Shown piece by piece: positions 15,301 to 25,007 of a stretch of 64,000 bases of DNA. The notes under the pieces are model-generated. The model saw only the letters and a program-made list of their open reading frames with translations, had not been told where the DNA came from and searched no databases. The stretch's first letter is position 1. The number at the start of each line of letters is the position of its first letter. The stretch comes from Lineus longissimus (lineage: Eukaryota; Nemertea; Pilidiophora; Heteronemertea; Lineidae): NCBI RefSeq assembly GCF_910592395.1, contig NC_088317.1:496001-560000 (forward strand), read 5' to 3'. The translations under genes were made by a program, and so were the position numbers.

Positions 15301-18300
15301 TTCTCCCTGTGCAGACAATAAGATTGTCGGTGAGTGATGACAGACTAGGTACTCAGGTACTTTACAGTGCTCTCCATGTTAAATGCTTGCCCTGGGAACT
15401 GCACGAAATAGTACGACGAAAAAACTGATTGCCTGTGCCATCAGCATGTTGGAACAGCTGATCAAGTCTGATACTAGTAGCTTGTATCCTGTTGACATGA
15501 GTCCCATTATAGCTAAGGAGGGAAGATTGTCCCCGAGATATGTACAGTCAGGACTAAGTTGTACATACATGTATCTCAGAGACTTACCCAATCATCTCAC
15601 CACCTTAGCCACAATGGTAGGAAAACAGGTTTCCAAGCTTCCAACTGCTGCAGCCAAATGTCTTCCATACGCAGCTAATCAGCAGCCTCAGGAAGACTCT
15701 TGGTCTCAGGCATTCTTGGTGATCTTATGTAACTAATCGATGGATGGATGTCAGTACTAGCTCCTGGTAGACTAAACTAGGCTGACATGAACTGTGAATC
15801 ATGTGGCAATTTTGCTGTGTGACCATTTGGAAGATTCCTAATATCTTACACTCCTGCTGAGTGAGCTACCATGGAGAGTACTTGTTTGCTGTGATGTGAT
15901 GAAGGTCTGTGATCACAATTCTAGGGGGTCATGCCGACATGAGACAAGTCTCCAATGAGATTGATTGCAAAGATGCAGCATTTGAAGTAAGGAGGGAGGG
16001 GTCTATTTTGGTTAAGAAGAGAGGGTGAATATTCTCATTTCTCTAATATCATTCGTATTAGTATTGGTCTAGTCTTTTGTTTTTGGTGAAGTTATTCCAT
16101 AATGTGGCCTCGTCCTGGTCGGAGAAAGTAATTCCTTGATAAGAGTATTTAAAGGAAATCGTGACTCCCTCTCATATCGACATGTGAACCCCCTAGAATT
16201 CACCTGGTTAATGCACGTGTACTAACACCGTAATAACAATAGTTTGGTGCAGATACACGCACTGCTTTCAGGTCAGATGCCGGGGTCATTCCTATCTCGT
16301 GTCTCATGTGCATTCAAAAGATCATCAAGTCCGAGACCAGTAGGCCCTATCGTCTTCCCAAATACGTCCCGCGTCTCATTCACTGGATTAGCACCTTATC
16401 ACTACTGAGTAAGAAGAAGGGAATGTGTATGGAAAAACCGCTATAACCTTATTTACGATTCAAGTGTGCTTCAAAGAAGGGTAGCTAGAGGCTACATACT
16501 GCAGGCTCGGCTGTGATAGATCATTTCAGAGCGACACATGCGACTCTTCAAGCATTTGGTTCTCCATCATATGTTTTGAATGCACCTATGACGGCATGTT
16601 GATGATGGATGACCCCTGGTCAGATTTTCACTATTTGATCATCTCACTTCACTTTTAGCCTCCCTACACTGTCCCACATCCCGCACGCTCCAGCGTCAAG
16701 CCAGTATATATTATAGTAGACGCGGTTATATAAGTAAACAGCACAATGTCTTTGAGTCAACGGATGAATATTCGTTAAATCCAATCCCTGATCTCGATGA
16801 CGATAATCCAATCCGCCATATTGACGATGATGATTATCACGTGACAAGCCTCGACTTCGATGGTGACGCGGAAGGTAAAATGACCACCAGGCGGCGTACC
16901 CATACCCACGGCATACATTCCTATTCATGGCATTTTAACAAATAGATGCTCTTTTGTTCGTTCTGTACGATTTTGTGATATGCAGTTTAAACTTCTCCTA
17001 AATTTTCGATTTTGTCAACTTCGTGCGAACCATCCCAAAATTGTTCAATTTTGTCAAAACTTTGTGAATTTTTTATTTCCATCCCACCAAGTTCGTTACT
17101 AACCAACCTGCCTTATCTATCAATAAATGCTCATTTTCACTTGGATTGTGTGCACTTGTGTCCCCAAAACGATCCTTAAATCCTACGTAAATTCTCATGT
17201 GATAACTCCACCCAACTATCAACTTTTACTTCAAAGTCCTCCACGTTCTTTCACTAAAACCTTCATTAGAGTATGGTTTCGATTTGTTATTGTTCACTGG
17301 ACACGTTGGAGCTTTGTTGCTAACTTAATTGTCTAAAATGACACATGTGTCTTCTCCTAAATACCAAACTCCATTGAAATATCTGTGAAATATTTGTCAT
17401 TATTTGTATACGTAATGAACTTATAAATATTCAAAAGTGAAAAATGGCACATGTGTCAGTCCAATCTACATTATGTTTGCTAAAAGAGTAAATTCAAAGT
17501 CTCGTCATTACCTTTGAAAATAGATTACAACGCCTGGCCATTTCCAACCTTAAATTCTCTTTTATAACATTTTCATGTACTTCTTTATAATTAATAGTAT
17601 TTTCCTTCTTTTCCTTTAAACTTTTAAATTTCCGTCATTTCAATCTCTATGATGTTTTAAAATAGCCTGAAATTGCATGTGCTTGTGAAACAGTGGAGTA
17701 TTGTATAAATTTGCTAATATTTTGTTTGTACGATTCCACACCTCCTTTCTCAAAATGCATGCTGTAAAATGTAAAAGGTGTCCGGGGCCATGCACATGTC
17801 TAAGTCAACAATACATGTACGTCAAGCCAAACATAATGGAGGTTCAGTTTAAGGTGACACTCATCGATACAACTTGTCAAAACCAAACTCGACATTTTAC
17901 TGTTCGTCCCCATAAATAAACTGGAGAAATGTCGTGTTACTCATAGTATTTGCGAGTATTATATCTCTGGTGTTGACATGATGTAACAATTATAGCTCTC
18001 AAAAAGTTCTAAAAGCAACCAAAGATAAACTAGTTTGTGTGATCTTTTTAGCAATGCATGTGTCTAAAATGACCCTTTCAATGAATGTGCACATGAATTC
18101 AAAGGGTTTAAGTTGTACGTAGGAGGTGTGGTATCTAATATCACTATATCATATAGAGTGGAATCAATGTTATATTCCTTGAAAGAAAGGCCAGTTGATC
18201 TATTAAGCCGTTACTTACAGCGCCCGATCAGAGACAAAATCATTTATTTTGACGCGATATTGATCGTGCATAAGTAATTTTGGTTGTCGTATTCGCAGTT

Positions 18301-21300
18301 AATCTGGCAAATTGAAGGGGTGACAGGTGATTACATCATACGCTGTTACCCCTGCTGCCTGCCTCAACAACTGCAAAAGTAATCACCACGATTAGTTATG
18401 CATGAACGGAATCGCGTACGAATGAAATAATTTTGGCTTTGATTGGAGACCGTGGTAGACTTTGTTTACCCAACAAAGTCATAGATTCTACTGTGAAGTT
18501 GATGATTATCAAGTTATAAAGAAACTTCATTGTGGAATGAGTAATTGTCAGGTGAATTAATCACCACATTTGCTTTTGAATCACAACCGTTTGTGAATTC
18601 TCCATAATTCAGTTTAAAAGTTTGTCAGTCAATTTACGTGAGTGAATTATCTTAGATTTCTTGTATTTTGGTAATATCTTCCGCACTATATGATAACCAC
18701 CAGGAAGCCCTTCATTGATTCATACCCCAATGAAAGACTTCCATAAAATGTCTTTTTGAGCTAATTGCATGTTTTGTTCATATTCCTTCATTGCCTGATT
18801 AAAATCAAAGGTGGATCTGCGAGATTTAACTGCATAAATAGTCGAGGGAGCTAAGTATCATCCTCGGGTTTCTCGTCATGCGAGGTTAATCCAACCTAAT
18901 CCACCTTACACCTTTAACCAGACAATGAAACCAACACACGCAACGTTACTAAAGTCATCGCTCTATCATTCTCCGTGGCAAACGAAGGAGCTAGACAACG
19001 ATTATTTGACACCTTCAGCGCCGAACCACGTAGATCGACGTGGCCCAAATCCCCTCCCCTTTGAGCTGGTTATCGGAGTCTCATCGACTTCCTGAAAGAA
19101 CTACGCCATCACCATCTTCAGGAATAGGTAGGAACTGAAAAGAAGGTCTTTCAGTTTCTACCTTGCCCTGAAGATGGCGATAGCGTAGTTCTTTCATGAA
19201 GTCATTTAAAGTTCTGAACTCCGCCATCGCCATCTCCAGGGCACGGTATGGTCTTTTCAGTTCCTACCTTGCCCGGAAGATGGCGATGGCGTAGTTCTTT
19301 CATGAAGCCCATGAGACTCCGATAACCAGCTCAAAGAGGGGGATTTGGGCCACGTCGATCCACGTGGTTCGGCGCTGAAGGTGTTAATGAGTACCTTTTA
19401 CTGACTCAATGGGTTGTAGCGTTTTCAGCAGACATCAAAGTATTCCAAAGCTTGATAACTAACTGTGTGTGTTGCCTTACTAACTGGTTTAGTAAAGTGA
19501 GCAGGTTCAAGGTGTTCTTAACTGATAATAACTGTTCTTAACTGATTAAACGCCTTAAATGGTCGCAACTTATAATCTTGTCTTTTCCTCTTCGGGAGAG
19601 CACCTCTTGAAACAAAACAAATAACTTTCAATGCATAGTTTAAATTGGCTTAACTTAGTCTCACTGGCAGTTTTAAAGTTAAGGCAAGACTATGCAACAA
19701 AATAGTATTTGAACATGTATTTCGTATAAAAGAGACTATCCACGTTTCTGTAAGGGCACATGCAATAAAATGTCTGGTTAGTATCGACACCATGATGATA
19801 CAGGAAGTCAGTTTTACTGCTAAAATCAGAAGTTACTCGTTGAAATGATATTTCCGAGCAATACACATTGGATGGGTATGTTTACCTTTAGGGCTCATGA
19901 ATTCAACTGCAACTTTCCAGCAGTTTGAAGAGCGCCCTAGCGGATTCAAGATTATGTGCAAAGTTGTGTTATTTTTTGGTGGTAGCACTTGCTGTATGTG
20001 TTCCGTTGTAATGGGCAGGTGTGCTGTGGGTACGGGTGGCTAAGTTATGCCATCTTTTGACGATACTTTTCATTAAATTCTATATGGTTGAGTTACGAAG
20101 TTTTGGCTGCTCTTATGAATACCATGTATATGTTCAGTTCCTAAAAAGGTTTTGTTTTCAAAATAGTTTCAATGTTTGAATTTTAAAACTTGCACCAAAT
20201 CTCTTCAAACTTGTACTTTCTGTCTCGGTAAAATGATCTTCCAGTTGACTGCAATAGACTCTCTCGAAGTGATGCCAGCCAGTGTTTGATTGTGCCATAG
20301 CCACGATAAAAATAACTATATCTCAGATCTGGTATTATTGAGATCGTTACTCCATTAGTTCCATGTATAAACTGGTATCAGCGAGTAAAGAGCTTGTGGA
20401 TTTCAGTAGGTCGATGCATGCCGGAAGGTGCAGCACTAATCAGGGCTGGCATCACTGCAGCATGACTAACTTTTCTTTTTCAGTCCGACTGCTCTTCAAT
20501 TAGATAATCATTGAGATAGTGCTTCAAGTCTTGAATGCTTGTGCATGTTAGCCGCCTTGTTATGATATCATTCAGAATGAAATTGCCTTAGATTTGTTTT
20601 ACCAAAAGCATAAACCGAAACATATACTTATCATTTGGGTTTATATCTTCTGCTGAGTGAAAATGGCATTGAGGGGCTTACAACCTGATTCTGTTTAGCG
20701 TCGTATAGAACGATTCCACAACCTATCCCTGCCTTGGCGAATTGGGCAAGTCAGCCCTGGGAGACCTATTACTCAGTATGCTCAACAACATGTGGACCAC
20801 AGATGATATTGGCCAAGTTCATACTTCTGTTTTAAAATGCTTGTTTCACCTTTATCAGGTTCTTCCTTTTGTACTTTACTATATCACCAGACCTGAGGAT
20901 TCTTGTATCAGTAATGAGGAGAAATGATAAGATTGTTACATGATGTATGTTTACTGCTTAACCTCAAGTGTAATATCTTCCTACTTGTTCATTGAAGCCC
21001 TACCAGATCAAAGCCTGAATTGACTATCAGAAGTTCATGAAATCACAAATCGTTCTCTATAATCTATGGGAATCGGTAAACGCCATGGCTGTGTATAAAG
21101 TAGGTCTATATCAGTTTTGTCATTGCAACAGGTTTTATAACATCATCTAACAAACCATTCAGAATCTCTCCCACCAAAACCGCATGATGAAAGACTGGAA
21201 GAAGACCAACCGATTGGATCCGCATCGCCTGATATGTCAGGTTATGACCCAAGATCACACCGTCTACAGCGCGCTGATGCAAAGAGCCGCAAGACCTTCA

Positions 21301-24300
21301 AGATAAAACGAGCAAAGACGAGTATTCGCAAGCAGCCGGCAACCAGGACGGTCAGTGCTGGTTTCGGCATACGACCTGATGAGATGCTGCAGCCGTCACA
21401 GGACGAGCAAGATTCGTTGGCATCAAAGGTGAGAAAACAACTTGCTCTCAGTATCTATGAATACTGGTTACTCTACTTTAAGTCGGAAAGATATGTATAC
21501 ATCTTGTCTTATAGTGGTGCTAGTTCAGCTAATGTGGATGAAAGTTTGAAAAATATCCATGTCCAGTGTCTCCTGATGTTAGTGATGGTCATTACCCTTG
21601 TTCAGATGGCTTTAAAAGCTGAATTTTGTGTATCAGAATGTAGCGCATGACATCATCAAGTCACATGATGATATATATAATAGATGAATGGTATAGTGAA
21701 CGGTAGCTTGACAGAGTGTGCATTTGATGTGCTTTTTGTATGTCAGGGTAGACTTTAGCATGAATGTTATCATTTCCTTCACCATAATAAGTTACTAGAG
21801 ATCGATCAATGCACAGCTATAGTTGTTGAATTCAGGAGCTCCCTAACCACTTCAAGTGAGGTGACCTGCTGCATTGTTGTATGATCAGCATATGTTTTAA
21901 TTTGAGTTGCTTCCACCTTTCAGAAGGCAGCAAAGGTAACTTACCTTTATCATCAACCTACTTCTCATTTCCTTTAACTCTTCAGACAGCTTCGGTAGTT
22001 ATCTGACAATCCTGCAACACAAATCCCACTATCTCTCTACTTGATGTTTTATCAACACCCATGCATGATTAAATTACGAAAAGGGAGAATGTAGTTTTAT
22101 TTAGTGAAATACAGTAACCCAGGATAAGGACAACCAAAAGGACAATAAAACCACTTCGAATCTCTGTTTTTTAGGTTCTTCGCTAGATCATCCTGGCACC
22201 AGTTGTTTTCAATAATGCTCCGCCACTCGATATTGTTTTGTATATGACGTAGGAGTGGTAAAAAGCCTGATCTCAGGATGTGGCTAGGGGTGCATGTCGC
22301 ATTGAAAGCAATTGTTTGACAAACCTAAAACAGAGGTTTGGCCTGATCGAATTGCCCTGTACCGTGTTCTGATGTTTGACTATGCATGGTAGATAGTACC
22401 GATCACTGAACCCATTATACTTTCCTTTCATATTCCATGAGGAAAACTATCAGCATTTCTTACCAATCATCTCGATTGCATGGAGTTTTTTCTATTTGGA
22501 CCCAATTTCAGAAGTATGTGAACTGGTAAACCCTGTTTTCTCAGGTTGACGTTAGCAACTCAATCTGAGTGTTTTGTATCATATCTTCTAGACATACCAA
22601 TTCTCTAACATGTCTAAAGATACTGAAGGTTGATATATATATGTGCCTTGAGTGAAAGCTGGCCAATTCATGCACGTGTGAGACCTTGAAGCATCTTTCT
22701 ATCGGTTCATACCACAAAGTATTTTGAATCACTATGCCATTAACTTTTCAGATTAAACATGTAGTTTCAGAATGGGACTTGGTGAGTGGGACAAGCATCT
22801 GTGTCACACATCAATGGTCACATCACCCCACTACGATGCAATCCTTAGTATCTGTTTCTTGGTCACCTTCGTAATTACCCTTGTTCCAACTGATCATATT
22901 AAGCTTGTGTGGTGTCACTTTGCAGTCCTATTTGCACGTAAATGTATACTAATACGCTGGTACACTCCATGCAACTTTTATTCGTCTGATTAATGGTGAG
23001 TTACAGCCAGTCTCTCGCTAGCAAAAGCAGAAAGAGAAAGAGAATCCCATCAAGCCCTAGAGACACGTGAGGACTTCCTCGACTTTGGAATACAACTGTG
23101 TTTGTCAGTTATGGCACCTATCGAGGTTCCTTCCGAATGATTTCAGCTAAGATCTGTTTTCAAAATATCTCAAATCTGGGTGTGAGATGTCTGAGCTTCT
23201 GAGGGCTCTTAAAGGGACTCTATAGGCGGCAGCCAAGTAGGCAAGATGAGGTTACCTGAAGGTCTCTCCCATCTCACAGTGCATCAAAACTATTCTCGCT
23301 TATACGAGGAATATATACTTAGTGGTGAATCAAACTCGACCCAGTCCTCTAACTGGGCATTTTAGTCACCTAAAGATGGCCATCTTAATCCCCTGCTCCT
23401 GCCTGTAGTACCCCTTTAATGAGTCTAAATATACTTGTATCACCTTGTCTAGGCAAAGCCTCAATTAACCGCATGAATTTAACGATGACCCCCACTATTC
23501 GTTTGAGGCTACAGCGTTGTTGCAGCTGTGGTGGTCTCATCTCACTGCTTGTATGAATTGGTCACTTCGTCAAGCAACAAACCAAACCTGGATCGAAGGA
23601 TGCCAAGCTGGGGCTCTCATGGATGGTTGCATTTTGACTCTGGGGGTAAAGTGGTTGCTTGAGCACAAGTCACCACATTTTGAACTGGACATTCTGCTGC
23701 ACTAACACTTTGTGGGGTGACAGTCCTATGAGGCTAATTCACGTAACATCCCAACACCCTTCAATATCATTGTTGGTTTGTAGCCTGTTTGTTTGTTAGT
23801 TTCACTTATGGCATGTCACTCTCACGTTGCATCTCTTAAAAGCTGAAACGAGCCAAGACAAGCTATATCCGTAAGGGAGCATCTATTCGTGATGTTGCAC
23901 CTGTCCCTGTCGATGCAGAGCACTTACCACAGTTGCAAGAGGAGTCCGAATTGCAGGCAAGTAGCTTGGTATGTGGCCCAGGGTATATAGGCTGTACTTG
24001 GCCAGGACTAGTAAGATTGCAGCGGAATTGTGCAACCGCTTTTTTCGGAGCTCATCATCTCTCGTGAGTGAAATATGACTGTCTCAGTTGCTCAATCGGG
24101 CGCATCCAGGAGAAGACAGTTGCCCTATGTATTCCTAATCTGTTGTTCCATTTGAAGATTTATTCCATTATACGTCAACTCACATGACTTTAGTTAGCGA
24201 TATTTTTTCAAACGCAGTAACAATTTGTTTTTCATTAGATTCTGTTGAGTTTGTAAGGCATGTTGACTTGGCCATGGGTTGCTGCATGATATGCATGAAT

Positions 24301-25007
24301 CGCGGCATGAAGCATGAGCAGGTTCTCGAGTTAAAGAGCAACAAACCAAGCACGTCTCCTGGGTCCCAGGTATGGTACTGAGACAGCTGTGGTCCAGTCA
24401 GTTGTTGAGCCAGTGGTTGATCCCACAGAAAATGAACTACATGCTAGTGAATTGATTAAAATCGAAAATTAGTGAGAATGAGCTGGATTCGTTTTATACC
24501 CGATATTACTGCTGACCACAGCTGTCTCATCAGCTCTAACAGGCTAGAGATAGTTTACCTTCAGGTAACCATTTAAGCTAAATGTGCTGTGCTGCAAGAG
24601 CATCACAACCTGATACCTGGCACTGACTACATGTTAGTTTATTCTCCATCTCTTTATAGCGTCACTATATACCCAAATCGAAATCCAACGAGGATGGTCC
24701 GTTTGAAACGCACCATGCGGCTGGTACGGCTCGCGCTCGTATCGCCCGTCAGGGAGGCCGCATCATTAGGTCAAGGTCCCCATCGACAAGTCCGGTCCGC
24801 CATGCTCGATCACCAGCAACGAGTCCGACACGTGAACCTGAACTAGAACGAGTACAACAACAAACTTACATGTCAAGGACAGACTCGGTCGAGTCCATCA
24901 CGACAAGTGAGAACTCCGCACTGCTCAAACAAGATGAGAAAACCAAATCGCAGAGTTCACTGTGTATTTATTTTGACGCCAACGATGTACAAGACACGTG
25001 TGTATGA
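193..25007 (+). CDS. UNC80: UNC80, NALCN channel complex scaffold (3' part of gene)
   Basis: UNC80 is a very large alpha-helical scaffold that, with UNC79 and FAM155, supports the NALCN sodium-leak channel at the neuronal plasma membrane. I recognise the family from blocks such as PSCICAAVLPIIHL, HFLEKLT, QAIEFTCKQFYILHRKPF, ITDWSIEAVRPALNLILRR and DFVVTIRPPLFVIL. Exons consistent in phase: 193-321, 2422-2559, 2944-3131, 3420-3503, 3738-3806, 4026-4124, 4244-4340, 4563-4762, 4962-5114, 5435-5619, 6163-6292, 6690-6755, 7324-7359, 8299-8406, 8683-8793, 9162-9328, 9784-9897, 10267-10480, 10663-10742, 10837-10960, 11139-11234, 11468-11650, 11854-11977, 12286-12489, 12608-12801, 13029-13200, 13888-14058, 14487-14741, 16659-16874, 21163-21428, 23843-23968, 24660-25007 (TGA). 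That gives about 1,614 codons, roughly the C-terminal half. The protein is conserved up to about 13200; after that it is Pro/Ser/Arg-rich and acidic, as in the family's disordered tail. Donor choice at 14058 and 23968 is uncertain. The 5' end lies outside the window. Confidence 0.95.
322..2421 (+). other. UNC80: UNC80 intron, no gene seen
   Basis: This is a 2.1-kb AT-rich intron. I see short direct repeats only: a TTTATGCTAA-like run near 540-610 and a 20-bp repeat at about 878-915. The open frames on either strand lack splice sites, codon bias or recognisable motifs. Confidence 0.6.
2821..2943 (+). repeat. Intronic repeat copy 1, abutting a 3' splice site
   Basis: About 123 bp at the 3' end of the intron before exon 2944 are close to identical to 3897-4025, which ends another UNC80 intron. 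The shared stretch starts at GCTACTCGCCTTGGTATCGA and runs to the acceptor AG. The flanking exons are unrelated. Confidence 0.85.
3897..4025 (+). repeat. Intronic repeat copy 2, abutting a 3' splice site
   Basis: This is the second copy of the element at 2821-2943, with a few substitutions and a small insertion near the acceptor. It supplies the branch region and polypyrimidine tract for exon 4026. Confidence 0.85.
5752..5960 (+). repeat. 41-bp tandem repeat x about 5 in UNC80 intron
   Basis: The repeated unit includes TTGTTAGGTAGATAGGTAGA followed by TATAACACAA. Copies start at 5761, 5802, 5843, 5884 and 5925, exactly 41 bp apart, with few substitutions. It is a non-coding minisatellite. 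Confidence 0.95.
6209..6588 (+). repeat. Tandem duplication (95 bp x 4) of an UNC80 exon end and its splice donor
   Basis: Copies start at 6209, 6304, 6399 and 6494. Copy 1 is the last 84 nt of coding exon 6163-6292 plus its GTTAGT donor. Copies 2-4 repeat the same exon end and donor downstream with very few changes. The unit is not a multiple of three, and reading through into copy 2 meets a TAG, so only the first donor gives the conserved protein. Confidence 0.95.
7574..7642 (+). other. Possible alternative terminal exon of UNC80
   Basis: A strong acceptor (TTGTCTTTGTTTGCAG) ends at 7573. It is followed in phase 0, the phase left by exon 7324-7359, by 22 sense codons (QTIVVGRLLHFEGDSTVVLS and two more) and TAA. 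No good donor follows. It could give a truncated isoform or be a chance acceptor. Exon 8299 joins in phase without it. Confidence 0.25.
12084..12221 (+). repeat. 46-bp tandem repeat x 3 in UNC80 intron
   Basis: Copies start at 12084, 12130 and 12176, with the core CTTGCACAGAGTT and GAGAGGGCTTCAGGTACGAA. It lies in the intron between exons 11854-11977 and 12286-12489. Confidence 0.9.
14742..16658 (+). other. UNC80: UNC80 intron with microexon and one candidate exon
   Basis: Besides the 15-nt candidate at 15315, the stretch 16272-16408 has a good acceptor (ACTGCTTTCAG) and a GTAAGA donor. In phase 1 it reads a Ser/Arg/Pro-rich peptide ending in TGA exactly at the donor; in phase 2 it is open throughout. 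It may be an alternative last exon. A 117-codon open frame at 15383-15736 has no supporting splice sites. Confidence 0.35.
15315..15329 (+). other. UNC80: Candidate 15-nt UNC80 microexon
   Basis: The acceptor (TTTCTCCCTGTGCAG) and donor (G then GTGAGT) are both strong and lie 15 nt apart. Entry and exit phases are 1, matching exons 14487-14741 and 16659-16874. Inclusion would insert five residues (DNKIV) in the acidic, disordered region of UNC80 without a shift. Neural channel genes often carry such cassette microexons; that parallel is inference. Confidence 0.45.
16659..16874 (+). other. UNC80: UNC80 exon, acidic segment
   Basis: A 216-nt open exon between an acceptor at 16658 and a donor GTAAAA, with phases 1 and 1. 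It encodes RQASIYYSRRGYISK and then an Asp-rich tail with DLDDDNPI and HIDDDDYHVTSLDF. It joins 14741 and 21163 in frame, so I place it in UNC80. The sequence belongs to the poorly conserved tail, so homology was not judged. Confidence 0.6.
16875..21162 (+). other. UNC80: UNC80 4.3-kb intron
   Basis: Strongly AT-rich, with no exon I can support. It holds the foldback element at 19009-19384. It also has an imperfect inverted repeat around 18250-18420, with the small hairpin GGGGTGACA / TGTTACCCC at about 18318-18352. Confidence 0.6.
19009..19384 (+). mobile_element. Foldback element with about 90-bp inverted arms
   Basis: The left arm begins ACACCTTCAGCGCCGAACCA and the right arm ends with its reverse complement. 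Arms of about 90 bp match almost fully (19009-19098 with 19295-19384). Between them lie four alternating-orientation copies of a roughly 50-bp unit containing GTAGTTCTTTCATGAAG and GAAGATGGCGAT, so the centre forms further nested hairpins. There is no coding capacity. I found no clear target-site duplication. Confidence 0.8.
21163..21428 (+). other. UNC80: UNC80 basic-tail exon copy 1 (KRAKTSIRK)
   Basis: The acceptor ends at 21162, the GTGAGA donor is at 21429, and 89 codons are in phase. It includes a basic block KIKRAKTSIRKQPATRTV followed by an acidic/Gln-rich end (LQPSQDEQDSLASK). A later exon at 23843 starts with a similar block, so the two look like an old exon duplication. Confidence 0.75.
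21429..23842 (+). other. UNC80: UNC80 intron, no gene seen
   Basis: AT-rich intron of 2.4 kb. Several short open frames occur, but none has both splice sites and a plausible peptide. Confidence 0.55.
23843..23968 (+). other. UNC80: UNC80 basic-tail exon copy 2 (LKRAKTSYIRK)
   Basis: The acceptor AAAAG ends at 23842. The peptide starts LKRAKTSYIRKGASIRD and ends in EESELQASSL. Two donors are possible, both in phase 0: GTATGT after 23968, or a consensus GC donor (CAG then GCAAGT) after 23956. The choice changes the product by four residues. Confidence 0.7.
24660..25007 (+). other. UNC80: UNC80 last coding exon
   Basis: Acceptor TCTCTTTATAG ends at 24659. 115 sense codons then TGA at 25005-25007. 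The peptide is Arg/Ser-rich (RARIARQGGRIIRSRSPSTS, then SPVRHARSPATSPTREPE) and ends FDANDVQDTCV. Proline-directed and basophilic phosphorylation sites are dense. The reading frame differs from the longer ATG-started frame in the same stretch, which breaks the phase of the gene. Confidence 0.75.

Noticed and set aside
15383-15736. 117-codon plus-strand frame in an UNC80 intron
   Set aside because: A TAA lies just before its ATG, there is no acceptor at the right place, and the minus strand is open too.
16644-16928. Minus-strand frame over 16644-16928
   Set aside because: It is the shadow of the plus-strand UNC80 exon 16659-16874, which has proper splice sites and phase.
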